Shown here: positions 33,875 to 46,167 of the stretch, one piece after another
Layout of the letters: the number at the start of each line of letters is the position of its first letter
How positions within the stretch are numbered: the first letter of the stretch is position 1
Source of the DNA: Gonapodya sp. JEL0774
Lineage: Eukaryota > Monoblepharomycota > Monoblepharidomycetes > Monoblepharidales > Gonapodyaceae
Length of the DNA: 64,000 nt
NCBI GenBank assembly: GCA_027604505.1
Contig: JADIIX010000115.1
Coordinates: forward strand, 1-64,000
Reading direction: 5' to 3'
Translations under genes and position numbers: made by a program
Notes under the pieces: generated by a model
Database searches by the model: none
The model's input: the letters and a program-made list of their open reading frames with translations, nothing else
What the model was told of the DNA's origin: nothing

Positions 33875-34212
33875 TGAACTAGTGGTACTCTATTTGTTTT
33901 GCACCCCGCACCCCTAAGCACGCACATCAAGCATACGCAAGTCCCTTTACCGACCTGTACTTTGCACGTAATCGCGAATTGTTGACGAGATTGGTGGGAT
34001 CGGGTACGAGCCAGCGTAAATTATGCAGGGCTCGTTACAAGTTGCGCTGTACTTGCACAAAATGGATATTACGTATTTTTGCTCCCTAGTCAAACTCGGT
34101 GTCCGTGTTTGCTGATCTCCACGGAGCGTTTTTAAATGGTCAAATTCTTTGCTTGTGCCCCGATGCATGGGGGCAGATGGTCTGATCACTATTGTGTGGA
34201 ACATAACAGCGA
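33875..34212. other. Convergent intergenic spacer
   Basis: Between the stops of the RRM gene (+) and 5-oxoprolinase (-). No coding or repeat signal seen; presumed 3' UTRs. Confidence 0.5.
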
Positions 34213-37200
34213 TTACACGCTAATTTGATTGTCTATTCGTTGCAATACTGATCCTCCGGCCTTTGATAGTGGAATGGTGGGCTGTTTTGGTGAGGCCCTT
34301 GAACTGCCAGGCGGGCCGAACCCTGTTCGAGAATAATTTTCCGATAAATCTTTTCTGTCTAAAAGCGAACGCCAGGAAAACTCAAACTCACCACCACCTC
34401 CAGGTGTCTCAATCCGGAGTCTGTCTCCGGAATTCACACTGATGGTGTTCTTCCCTGACAGGTACACCCGCCTCACGCTCCCATTGCTCTCTTTCTTGAT
34501 GAGCACGTTCCTGCCTCTTGCGCCACTTTCACCACCAGCTAGCCCGTAGGGTGCGACCACTCGACGCTCCGAGAGGATTGACACTTGAACGGGCTCAAGG
34601 AACTCCAGTTCACGCACGCAGCCGTCTCCGCCAGAATAAGCGCCTAAACCCCCACTGTGGGGTCGAAGCCCAAACTCATGAACAAGAACGGGATACTATA
34701 ACATGGAATAGTACGCAGTATGATTGTGTTAACTCAAAATGTTGAGTAGGCGAATTGCACATTTTTGGGTTCCAGTTGTCCAACTCACGCGCCTCTCGAG
34801 AATCTCTGCGTCTGTTATCCTAGTGTTAGTCATGTGTGTGTGAACACCACTCTTCCCATCCCAACTCGGCCCAGCACCAGCCCCGCCACAGATTGTCTCG
34901 TAATAGCCATAAGAATTTCCCTTCCCAACCACCTTTTCTTCTGTGCCGAATGTAAGATTGTTCATGCATCTGAGCAAAACGACATGAGTCGGGCGCACTC
35001 ATCATGGTCGCGGATACCAACAATGAACCATACTCACCCTTGACTTGCGGCACATGCTCCAAAGGCCTTCAGGATAACATCAACAAGACGCTGACTCGTG
35101 AGCACGTTCCCACCGACCACAGCAGCGGTTTCACTTGGATCCAAAATTGACCCCTCGGGAATTACAAATTGGATTGGTGCGAGACAACCTGGGACTCAAA
35201 TTTAATCTCGGTCGGGGAGGCCCAAAAGAAGATTTGATTACCTTGATTGAGGGGAATGTCTTTCGCCACTAGGGATCGCAAACAATAAATTGTTGCGGAG
35301 TACGTTATTGCTCTGGGAGCTGAATCCCGTGCAGTTAAACCTTGAGCACGAAGTGTCTGTGCGAACTTGACACACGTACCATTTGTGTTACCCTGTGAGA
35401 AAACCCCGAAAACATGTGAAGGATGAAATGATTTGGCTAACGAGACATTGACAAATGTCCCCACTCACATAAACTTCCGGCCCTGTTCCGGTAAAATCAA
35501 ATATCGCAGACCGGGACTCCGGATCAATTTTCACCGTCAACTTGATCGGCGAACCATCGTCCCTTTAGCCATTCGCCACAACTCAGAAAATTGGAACGTC
35601 AGAGAATACAAATTGAACTCACATGAAGTCTTCTGCCTCTAAGAGAGTTCGGTTTCCATGTCGTTCGTACATTTCCATAAGCAAGTCCCGTACAGCAAGC
35701 TCGGCATTCTCTCGAATGTATGTCATATAGGATTGCACAACATCAAGGCCGTATTCTGCAATCAAAGTCTTGACAAGAATTATCCCTCGTTGATTGGCAG
35801 CAATTTGAGCTTTATAATAATCATTGAACAATTTGTGCTCAAGTCAACGTGACCACAAGATCTACCCACCTTTTAAATCAGAAAGATTGTCCTTGAGTGT
35901 ACGCGTCCCAGAACAACCGGGAAACTTGGCGGGCTCCTCTGCGAGGAGCCTCACAATACCCTCTTCCTGGAATACACCATTCTCCACCAGTTTGAAGCTT
36001 CGAATAGCGGCACCTTCCTGGTAAAGCTCCTTTGAGAATGGCGGAAGCGATCCTGGTGAATTTGGAAACATTGAGCCTCACAGCCGCAACTTCCTGCATT
36101 TAAATGTACACACCAGGCTGTAAACCACCAATATCCGCATGATGTCCTCGACTTGCCGTGAAAAACACTATCTTATCCTCACTGAAAACAGGAGTAATAA
36201 CGGTGATATCAGGGAGATGCGATCCTCCTGCCATAGGATGGTTTGACACAAGAACATCCCCTTCCACCAGCCTACCACTCCAGTAGTTGAGCTGGAATTT
36301 GACAGCCTCCTGCATCGAGCCAAGGTGTACAGGAATGTGTGGGCTGAAATTAAGTATTCAATATTTTGTAGTCTCGAAGCTGACAAAGTTTGGCGAACGA
36401 GAAGGGTACTCACGCGTTCGACACCAAGCCCCCATCCGGTCCAAATAGCGCGCAAGAAAAATCAAGTCGCTCTTTAATGTTAGTAGATACGCTGGTACGT
36501 TGCAAGGTGTGGCCCATCTGCTCAGCGATAGACATAAACTAACGACGGATGTGAGTTATTCATTCTTTGAGATCCACACGTTATGATCTCAGCAGTTTCA
36601 CTCACGCGATGAGAGAAAATTGATAGTTGTATGGGATCCAAGGTAGTATCCAACTTATTCTTCCTTTGTTCCCCAACCTCGATCACCACAGTATCTCGGG
36701 TGACAATCGCCCGGCACTCCTCCTCAACTATGATCACCGAGTTGGGTTCAACAACTATAGCCGGTCCCTGTACCACATCTCCCGAGGAGAGCTTGCTAAG
36801 CTCAAAAACAGGGGTCTTAACGCGCCCTAGAGTCTCCCAGTAGACGCTTGAGGTAGTGGAAGGATTCGTGACCACTCGAAGCTTCAGCTGCGCCAAAGTG
36901 TGGTACACAGAATCGAGACGGGAAAAGGGGGAGTGACCGATCCCTCGAACGCGAATATCATCAACTATAATGGGCCGGCTAAGAACGAATCCGAATTCTG
37001 TGCGATACTACAAAACACGGAGCATTAAATAGGGATTCTCGCAATCTTTTTAACTTATTATGAGGTTTTTCTGCTCACCTGAGTCACAAAAGCCTCGTCA
37101 AACGCCCACCCATTCTTGGGTTTCAGCGTCATAAGTGCCGTATCCGTTCCCTGATATCGCAAATTTAGAAATATTTGAGTTTCCACTGTCTCTTTTGCAA

Positions 37201-39833
37201 ATCCTTCCTCAGCCAGCTTGGAGAAACATCGCATCGCCAGCTGTTCCGCGCGTTCACGAATTTGGGGGAGCGTTTCTTTACTGAGTGCAGTCTGAGCCGG
37301 TTCTTGCACCTCGTGCACAACGTCAGCAAGTGAAAGACCACTGATTGACACAACGCAATGTGAGTTTGGGAGTTACGGCCGGCAGCTTACGTGATCCTTA
37401 CTACGCAGACAAAATAGACGCATATTTGTGTATCAAAATGCGCTTGATGCCAAGAGACTTCGCAATCGCGCAAGCGTGTTGAGCGCCCTTCCCGAGTGGT
37501 GAAAGAGTTGCTGGTCAACCAAAAATGGCTCCCAACTTTCTTTCTCTACTCACCGCTCCCCCAAAACAAGCTAAAACGTGTGTGCTTGTATCGTGACCCC
37601 TTGCTTGCGTCAAAGCCCTAATCGGTCTGCACATCGCTTCATTCGCCACCTTTACAAAACCATACGCGACCTCTTCCGATGACATTTCCCTCAACCCGTT
37701 CCCACGCTGAAAAGAATTTATCTCTAGCGTAAGCTCCTCAAATAGTGCCGCACTTGCGAGGCTATCAAGTGGTTGGTCCTCTGTTTTCCCGAAAATATGC
37801 GGGAAATACTGGGGCAGAAGACGTCCAAGGTGTAGGTTCGCATCAGTGATGGCAAGAGGACCACCTTTCCGGTAGCAAGCGGGACCTGGGTGTGCGGAGG
37901 CAGATTCGGGACTTTAGTTCAGCCGTGTGGTTTGTGGCCGAGGTTTGTGCGTATGATAGGAATCAGCGGAGAGTACTGGGTTGCAGTGAATCAATCTGAG
38001 TACATACCCAACTACGAACAAACCACTCCTGAAGAACAACCTGCTTCCTCCCCCTGCCGCCACTGTGTTGATGTCGAGCTGGGGTGCTTGAATGGTCACC
38101 CCTTCGTGATTGACCAGAAACGTAAGATTGGGAAACGAGGATGTGAACCATTCCAAGTTTAACCCATTGAACGTTTGCAATATTACTCGACATTGGGACT
38201 GACCAGCCGTCGTGGTCTCAAACACGTGCTCGTATCTTCCAGCGTACCGTGAGACGTCAGTGGAGGTACCTCCCACTGTAAAAGATGAAAGTGGTTGAAC
38301 AGAGGAAAGTATCAGATTATGGAAACAATAATGTCCAGTTCACACCGTGTTTCGACCACCTCTTCACTCACTATCAAACCCGATGACCGGGCTTCCTTCG
38401 ACCTCATCAAAGCTCGTCATTGCATAGCCCTGACGACAAATTAGATCAGAAATAAGTCAAGACGGTTGCAGGAGGCAAACGGCTGTCCAGGCCCCGGGGG
38501 GACTACCGTTTGACGCATGTCCCCCTGCAGGAGGATAGTTGACAACTGAAATGCTCACCACTACTCCACCAGCTGGCCCTGAGAGAATACCTCTCAATCC
38601 TCCAAAAGACCTTACTGGTACCAGCCCTCCATCACTTTGCATAAACTCCACTCGTGGCCCCGCACCTGCGGATGAAATGCCGGTATCGAACCCCGCCGAA
38701 AAGGTCGAAATGTAGCGAAGGATGGGAGGAGTAAGGTAAGAATCAACGGTGGAAGAGGTTGCGCGGGGAACAATCTTCAACGAAGAATCTTCAGGTGGAA
38801 ATCGATGAACAACCACTGAACGAACTCACTTTGATCATTGGCATGACATTAGAGCTGATGGAGATATTCTCGAACCCAACTTCACGGCAGACGTCGGCGA
38901 CTTGCTGCTCGTGGTCTGGGAAGGCGTACGAGTGCATGAGGGCCACCGCTACACTCTTAATACCAGCTTTTCTGACTTCTGCTAGGTCCGTGCGCAAGGA
39001 CGTCAGATCTGGAGTCTTGAGTACCCGAACCAACTCTCCGGTAATACCGCGATGAAGCGCCGGATCAGCTGATTCTGCGGCCGCGGCTTCTTTTTGTGCT
39101 CCAAGTGGTGAGCAAGTGTATCCCACCAATGTGACTCGCTCGTCGACCTCTACGACACGCTCGTAGAGAACATCGGGTGTGCGAACCTGAAGATCAAAAA
39201 TGGCCGGGCGACTTTGATTGCCGATCCGGAGCAGGTCTTTGAACCCCCGTGTGATAAGGAGAGCGCAAGGTTCGCCGCGTCGTTCGAGGAGCGCATTTGT
39301 GGCTACAGTAGTGCCCATTCGTACCAGTGATAAATTATGTGAGGGAATTGGAACGCCGCGGGGAATGTTGGTACCGGTTGCAATTGAGAGGATCCGCCTG
39401 ATTGCTTCAGTGGGAGCACTTTCCAACCGAAAGAAATTGCTTGAGACCATAACTGGCGCCGAATACCCCGAAATCTCTCACTCTGGATACGCGGGGTCTA
39501 CCGAGAGCACCTTGAGCACAATATGCCGGAATCCCGATGGCTCATTATCATCTGGAATAAACCCGACTGCACATTGAGAAATGGGGAAGGATTGAGAACC
39601 AGTACCGTGCATTACGTGGAAAACCCCAATATCATCGCACGATGGGTACAGTAATGTTTCGTTTTCGTCGATTAGGTGATGGCAAAGAGGGATGATGTGA
39701 TGGGAGGTGGTTGTACGGTTTGCATTCGTATATCTGTGAATTCAAACTCACTGGCGTCCGTGAAAGTTCCCCCACGGTCGATGCAGACACGAATACCGCC
39801 AGGCAGCTGTAGGGATTGGGTTGATGTTACCAT
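34213..39833 (-). CDS. OXP1: ATP-dependent 5-oxoprolinase
   Basis: Opens the lactam of 5-oxoproline to glutamate with ATP in the gamma-glutamyl/glutathione cycle; cytosolic. The start [27 protein letters not shown] at 39833 shows the HyuA phosphate loop. Further HyuA motifs are [59 protein letters not shown] and GGSRLFF. They are followed by [35 protein letters not shown]. The fused HyuB half has [34 protein letters not shown] and ITVITPVF. It closes with [20 protein letters not shown] after a last intron, ending at 34213. Many short introns of about 50-110 nt interrupt it, and I saw no broken frame. It lies directly downstream of the dimethylformamidase-like gene on the same strand. Confidence 0.92.
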
Positions 39834-40003
39834 CAGTGCTGCAGTCGATGAATCGGAGCGGATGTTTGAAAGCTGACGGTGTGCCTCCCGCCTTGCGGGT
39901 GACCGCGCATCCTCCCGCAATTTCGGTGCCAAACCTTCACATATGTTAGCTTTGTTTCCTAGTTGTGCATGGATGGCATATTATTGTGACTGAAGATGAC
40001 ATT

Positions 40004-41970
40004 TCAGATCTTGCTCAATGCATCGGCCCCTCTGCATTTGGATCCTCCCAACCTCTCAACCACGTTTACTGTGCACTGCACCACCATCTCATCCCTCTCA
40101 CTCACTCCACATGCCCAATCCGTGCAACCGCTTGTTACCACTGTACCCCCGGAACTCTCATCCACCCAGGAGCCAAGTACCGCCGTCCCGTAACTCAACT
40201 TTCTCACACTGGCTGGCCCGTAGTCCCCGAGAACCCTGAACGCGTTGAATTCCACTTCAGATAGTACATCATCAGGGACGGGACGGGAGGCGTCCAGGCG
40301 GTCAAACGGGCTGGCTGGAGACATTGCGAGGATCTGGAAGTTTCTGGGTGTGCCATCCTCACCCGTTGGTACGGGGAGCCCCGACGCAGGGTCGATTGTC
40401 ATGGCACAGCCGTCACATTCGTAACCTACGATGGTGGAATTGGACCCCATGACATCACCGTATGTGAGTGATGTTCCGTTGAATAGCCAATGGGAAGGTT
40501 GGTATACTGCAAAGAGCCACAATCAATTTCATCGGAAACAACCCCTCATCCGGCATCAAAACACGTTCATATGACATAGAGACTTCAAATCTCACCGGTG
40601 TATCCCCCAGAGCCCCTGGGTACTCTCTTCCGAATCCTGGCATATCCGCCGCGGCTGAAGCTCACCCCGGTCATGGTGTTTTCGGGCCGTTTTATCTCGT
40701 GATCGCTCCATATCGACGTGGTAAGATGCCGCGTGTGTGGAGAGGCGTACATCGGGTCGGAAGCAAACTGGCCCTTGTAGCAGGTCACTGGGTGCAGCCG
40801 TATCAGAAACCACCAAGAGGGGGTGGGGTAACCAATGGCCGCAAGCAGAGTACTCACTGGTTGCACCACCGTCACCTTCAGAGAGGCGAACCTGCCAGTA
40901 CGAAGTATTTCCTGAGAAGAAAGCGACGTTACCGCCTCTTGCTAAATATTGAAGAAAGTGCGTTTGTGAACGAACATGTGATTGGAACTCAAACCATTAA
41001 CCAAGACGTCGAAGCCCACCAATAAAGCTCTCAATCGAGTCCCTCATGCCTTTACTCCAGTACTCATCGTGCCCGACACTGAGCACAAGCTTCTTACCAG
41101 CAAGGACAGCGTCGCCGTGGAGTTCCAGATCCGCATTCACACATACGTCCACTGCGTCCGAGCCAACTTGCTTGTAGAGCCAAGAAAGGAAGTCTCTCTC
41201 GTAGTTGGTCCACCCTGAGGACCCACCCCATGGGGTCATATTTCCCGAGCGAAGATAACGTACGTGCTTTCGATGATTGAGATCTGACCCGGTCGCGTCA
41301 AGGTGAGCAACGCGGTTGCCCGGTCCACTTGGCTTGAAGAGAAGTCCTGGAGCCATTGGGCGGAGGAACGAAGCTCGGACTGCCCCCGTGTACCTGATTA
41401 ACGTGTGATTTAATGATTTTGAGACACGTACAGACAATCATTCACCATAGAAGCACGAAACCGAATAAAAATGGCTCACAGGTTTCTTCCCCCAAAATCA
41501 TTGTATGCGTTGTATGTGTTTGTGGAAAGCTCCAACAGAATATTCGCTTTGCTGTTGCTGGACCCTCTTACCACCACAAATGCGCGGGAGTGTTCCCAGG
41601 CTTGCCCAACAATGTCCAAGGCACCCTTCTCGTAGACTGGATTCAGGAGGATGTCATACCACCCAGACGGCCAAGTTTCTTGTGTTTCTATCTGTGCGGA
41701 TGCCGGCCATTCGCAACCTTTCTCCGGCGCGAAGTTCGGGATCGGGTGATCACCAACACCCCTGACAACTTTCGTAAAGAGATTCCTGCCATGAGGCGAA
41801 CCATCATGGAGCACAATCTTCACTTCGATTGTAGAGATGGGGGACGAAACGTGAAGAGAGAAAGATTCCCCGGCTTGTACAGAGTGTGGCCACGCATACC
41901 CCTTGATGTATGGGGCTGTCACGTTCAAAGAGTCGTAGAGAGGGGGCTTGGTGAAAGAGGCGGTGCTCAT
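40004..41970 (-). CDS. N,N-dimethylformamidase large-subunit-like hydrolase
   Basis: The start MSTASFTKPPLYDSLN is at 41970 and the stop at 40004; several introns. The N-terminal beta-domain (GYAWPHSVQAGESFSLHVSS) precedes the core blocks ILLELSTNTYNAYNDFGGRN, GNMTPWGGSSGWTNYERDFL and DVCVNADLELHGD. The core continues KLVLSVGHDEYWSKGMRDSIESF, then C-terminal VYQPSHWLFNGTSLTYGD and GYECDGCAM. These match the DMFase large (beta) subunit family, whose founding member hydrolyses dimethylformamide to formate and dimethylamine. Most fungal members are uncharacterised, so the natural substrate is unknown. The only neighbour on the same strand is 5-oxoprolinase, another C-N hydrolase. Confidence 0.78.
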
Positions 41971-42231
41971 CGATCAGTATAGCGAGGAAATGCGAATCGT
42001 CATACGAATCACGGTTGGCAGATTTGGATCATGGTGCGTCGGACCGTCTTTCTGCCGAACAACCGCTACGGCTTAAATTTTCAGCACTTCCGTTGTGCTA
42101 AAATCGGTACAGAGTAAGTTGGTTGCTTGACATTGAGAGTGCGCAAAATTCTTTTCAGATGATCTTAGGGTCGTATTGGAAATGATCGTGAAGAGACGGG
42201 TGTCCAGAAACTAGCTGGGTGAGCCGTATCG

Positions 42232-43235
42232 GGAAACCGTGGCTGGTCTCCGGCCACTCCCGATCAACTCCAAAAACAACTCCGCACAACTCCGGAGACC
42301 GGGAGTAGACGGAGGCTACGGAGTGTCTGGACTCCAGAACCCCTACTTCGGAGTTGAATTTTTGCCTCCTTTGCAATCAACCCCTCTTCTTCATTCACAT
42401 CGGCCGAGTTCTCCGCCTCACGCTTGATACCAGTAGATGGATAGATCATGTCGCGTACGGTCGCTCAGCTCTCGGGGTCCTGAAGCAACTTGGTTCTGAG
42501 AAAAGTCTCATACTGTACTTGAAGTTAGATATGAGATTGACTGCAACCAAGAGAAGACAACACCCACTGTTTTCCAATCCCTCGCTATTTGTGCATCCTT
42601 TGAGAGGTTAAATCCATTTCTGTTGAGGGAATTCTTGAACTTCAGGTCCGGTTCAGAACTCGTGCGACAGTCATTGAACAGCAACAATGTGATGTATGCA
42701 GGTATAGTCACATATATACTGTACGATCTAGATATACATCAGACGTCCGTCCTACATCTACCAGTCTGGTCTAGTACGGGACATAACTATTGGGGGGACG
42801 GCCGGCTGCATCTCGCACCCTGTCACTCCGCTGTGGCCTGTGTCCGACTATCGATCGACTCCGCTCAATCCTCTGCTGTACCTGACGAAGCCAAACCGTG
42901 ACGTATGGATGTGGTTTCGATGGTTGGAGGGAATGCGAAGATGACTTATTTATTCGCAGCTATATTCAATAGTACTTCTAATGACTACCGATGTATTTTT
43001 GCAATTCAGCTTTGAATATGTGCAATATTTTTGAAAAAATTATTTTTCGCAACAACAGAAACTTGGAGAAATTCGAGAGGATCAATAGGGTCACCTGTTG
43101 CTTAGCGAGGCGCAGGGAGTATACTGGGAGTTGCCATGGAGTGCTTATGGAGTGCTGGGCAACTCTGTAGAGGCGTCGGCACTCCGGAGTTGACGGAGTG
43201 GGGTCGGAGTGAGCCGGAGCCCAGCCACGGTTTCC
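42232..43235. mobile_element. Candidate element B with inverted terminal repeats (about 1.0 kb)
   Basis: GGAAACCGTGGCTGG at 42232-42246 recurs as a perfect reverse complement at 43221-43235. The match continues inward as TCTCCGGCCACTCC versus GCTCCGGCTCACTCC. Both inner flanks are rich in CTCCG/GGAGT repeats (42247-42350 and 43120-43215). No transposase is seen inside. A clear target-site duplication is not visible, so the ends are approximate. Confidence 0.5.
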
Positions 43236-43270
43236 TGCCGATGCAGTTTTGGATCTCGCGTGCCCACATA

Positions 43271-44861
43271 CATCAGCAAAACGGGCCTCGTATCCGACTT
43301 TGGCAAATTTTATAAGGGTATTCGGAACAATGTTTGGATATATACAGGCGTGTTTATCCATATTTAGTGTATTTGAAACATGCAAAATGTGTCTGGGTAG
43401 CAGTGTTTGTATTTGGATACTGAGCAAATGTATTTGGTGTGTTCAAATAGAGGTTGTCGTATTTGGGTACTCTCAAATCTAAGTCGGAAGTGTTTGGTGA
43501 TCTGAATCTCGATTCTCACACTTCTACTTCGCTGCCGTCTCTTTGAGGAGGAAAATGGCTGTCCAGTTCACGCGGACTAGCAATTACCAGGCCTTTCATC
43601 AGCAAAATGGGCCTCGGCTTCTTTTATGCATCAGTGTGCCTAGTTGATTGCCCCGTAGGCACATTTGGGGACCTCAGTCGTGACGTGGAGGTCGGTGTCG
43701 TGGGCCTGGAGCAAATGCGATGACGATACACCAACAATGAGCAACTTCTTCAAAGGGGCGAAATCAATAAAGGAATTACATTAGAATACTCTTCTCGGTC
43801 AATTTTTCAATGGTTGTTTCCTGGATGCGTTTGTGGACTGGCCTGTTTGATGATGACTCATGCACCTTCCCACAACGAGTGGGATGACACCCTCCAAAAC
43901 CCTCCCAGCCTTATAATTAGTCAATCCCAGCGATTCTGCCGATACCTACAAAGACTTCCAATCGTATCGTCAACGGCGCGTTAAACGAGAAGACGTCGGA
44001 AAGTAGAGTGCTCGACAAGAGTACCTCTGCTGCATCGCCGCCACCATCCGCTAGTCCCGACATGTCCAGCTTGGAACACGCGGCATTTAAAGGACGAGTA
44101 CTAGACTTCGTTGCCTGTGGCTGTGAAGGTGAGTAGATGTTTCTACGTTGAACGTGGTGTCCCGGTGTGGGTGCGCTGTTCCCGCCTCTCTCTCCTGAAA
44201 CCTAACCCATCCCAACAAGCCTTCTCAAACATCCAGAACTCACGTAGAGTTGCAGACGCAGATTGAATAAGCATACGTATGGTAAGCCTTCGTTGCCCCC
44301 AAGAATAATCGTTGATTTCAATCTAGTTTACGGCATAATTTCATTATCTCTATCTGCTATCAGCCGCTTCCAATCTTGAGGCACTATTGGGGTCTGGAAT
44401 GTTCTTTGATCAGGCGCTGGTTTGTTTTCTGGTTTGTGAGGTCGCTCGGCGGGCGGCAATTGTCTTTACAAAGCAAAGTGAGTGAAAATGAGCAATTGCG
44501 GATCCCTATTGATGCAGAATACGTAGTTTTCTGCTTTATGAGTTTGACAATGTAGGCTAAGGCTTGAATACATGTAAATTACGAGCACATTTGGTTTTGA
44601 ATGCGGATGCCAGACTCTGTCCCAATACAAACCCAAACGGATATGTTGCGTTTCCCGTCCCTATCAGTATATTTGTCTATCATATTTCAAAAATTGACCG
44701 AGAATATAGAAGTCCGCGGGACACATTTGAGTGGTATTTGGTCGTATTTGGATACCGGGCCCAGTATCCAGATATCTGGATGTTGGTCTAGTGTGTTTGG
44801 CATGTTTGATGTGTTTGAATGTATTTGGATACGACGGGATACAAGGCCCGTTTTGCTGATG
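43271..44861. mobile_element. Candidate element A: TIR element flanked by TA (about 1.6 kb)
   Basis: The left end CATCAGCAAAACGGGCCT (43271 onward) and the reverse complement at the right end (44844-44861) are identical over 18 bases, and a further GTATCC follows one mismatch. TA lies immediately outside both ends (43269-43270 and 44862-44863), as expected for Tc1/mariner-type insertion. Subterminal regions on both sides contain many GTATTTGG/TGTTTG repeats. An internal direct copy of the end (CATCAGCAAAATGGGCCTCG) starts at 43597. No intact transposase is recognised, so it may be a non-autonomous MITE-like element. Confidence 0.55.
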
Positions 44862-44863
44862 TA

Positions 44864-46167
44864 ATTGTCCATCGTGCTCTCCTCGCTGTGATCGCATCGC
44901 AATCCGATGTCGTGCCGGATTGATTCGACTAATGGGACGACTCCTGTGGGATCTCCCGAACGCAAAGTATCGAAATGAGTCAAGGAAGCTCGTACAAGAG
45001 GCTTGAGTTGGCGTCGTGGGGCCACGGTTGTTGTGGGCCACTAATTCTGCTCCTCTCCGCACAAATTTTGCTTCGTCAAACATCATTCATCTTCGTTTCA
45101 AGCCTACTGCTCTTCTTACTTCTCGTTCTTGCTACCGTTGGGAGAATGAAAGGAAGAAACGAACGTTTCAATGAACTACGATGTGTGACGCAAGCTCAAG
45201 GGATGCATAAAAGAAAAGGAGCGCAATCACTTTTCATTTGGTGATTGAAATCTCTGCATGTGACGTTTTCAAGAAGCGACATTGGGTAGAGCAATGAATA
45301 ACCCCTTTTTTCGGGCAGAACTTCGCGGTCGAGCCCATTGCTGGATCCAGCAACAGCCTTCCGATTCTCCAAGACACATTATATGATGACAGTTTACGGC
45401 ATTTCTGGCACTTCTCTGTGCATGTTACAGTGTTTCTCAACGAAGAGCCACGGAATGTTGTACCAACAAAATCACCTTCAGATTGATGTTATATGTCTAA
45501 TGCGATACCTACAAAGGTTTTGAGAGACTGCTTCTATAAATCCTGTCCATTTGTCAGCGCAGATCGCACCGTTTTCAGATCTCCAGTACGGAAAGAAGCT
45601 GCACAGCCAATGACGTATTCTAAGACCACGCATTCTTGAGGACGTGGATCGGCAAACACCGGCACTCAGTTGTTTGCAGATATTGTTGGGGAATACATAG
45701 ACTTTCCCGTCGTACTATCATACAGATCTGCGAGCGTACTAAAGCTTCCCATATGTTTCTTGAGCAATACTTTCTAACTTACACATGAAATTTGTTGCGC
45801 TGCGCACCACATAAATTAATCTGCGACCGCAGTGTTCACTGGCGCCCAGGCAAACCCCGATACACCTACCCTCAAGCAGATATGATTTTGTATGTATGTG
45901 ACTAAGTTATGATAGCTCTAGTCTTAGCATTGAAGGCGGTTGTAACTTGACTCGTGGTTGGCCATTGTTGAGTACATGATAGAACACTCCATTCCTCTAC
46001 AAAATTAGGTACAAGAACAGACAAGAGTCGACACGATCTTTCCCAATTCGTCAAACTAAATGATTATTTCACTGCTCTTTGCTGAAGAAGAAAGTCTTTT
46101 GTTACATAGTGCTGGAGGACCAACCGTGTGACCTTGAGGGGAGCTCGGCATTTCCACCAATACCTCG
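44864..46167. other. Gene-poor region between mobile element A and the WAPL-like gene
   Basis: The only noteworthy ORF is plus 44975-45244 (89 codons, ATG start) with a hydrophobic stretch (LILLLSAQILLRQTSFIFVS...). It has no family motif and may be chance. From 45250 to 46167 I see no coding signal, repeats or RNA gene; the WAPL promoter should lie at its right end. Confidence 0.4.

Noticed and set aside
44061-44130. Short frame MSSLEHAAFKGRVLDFVACG inside element A as a transposase remnant
   Set aside because: Too short, with no DDE/D or DNA-binding motif recognised.
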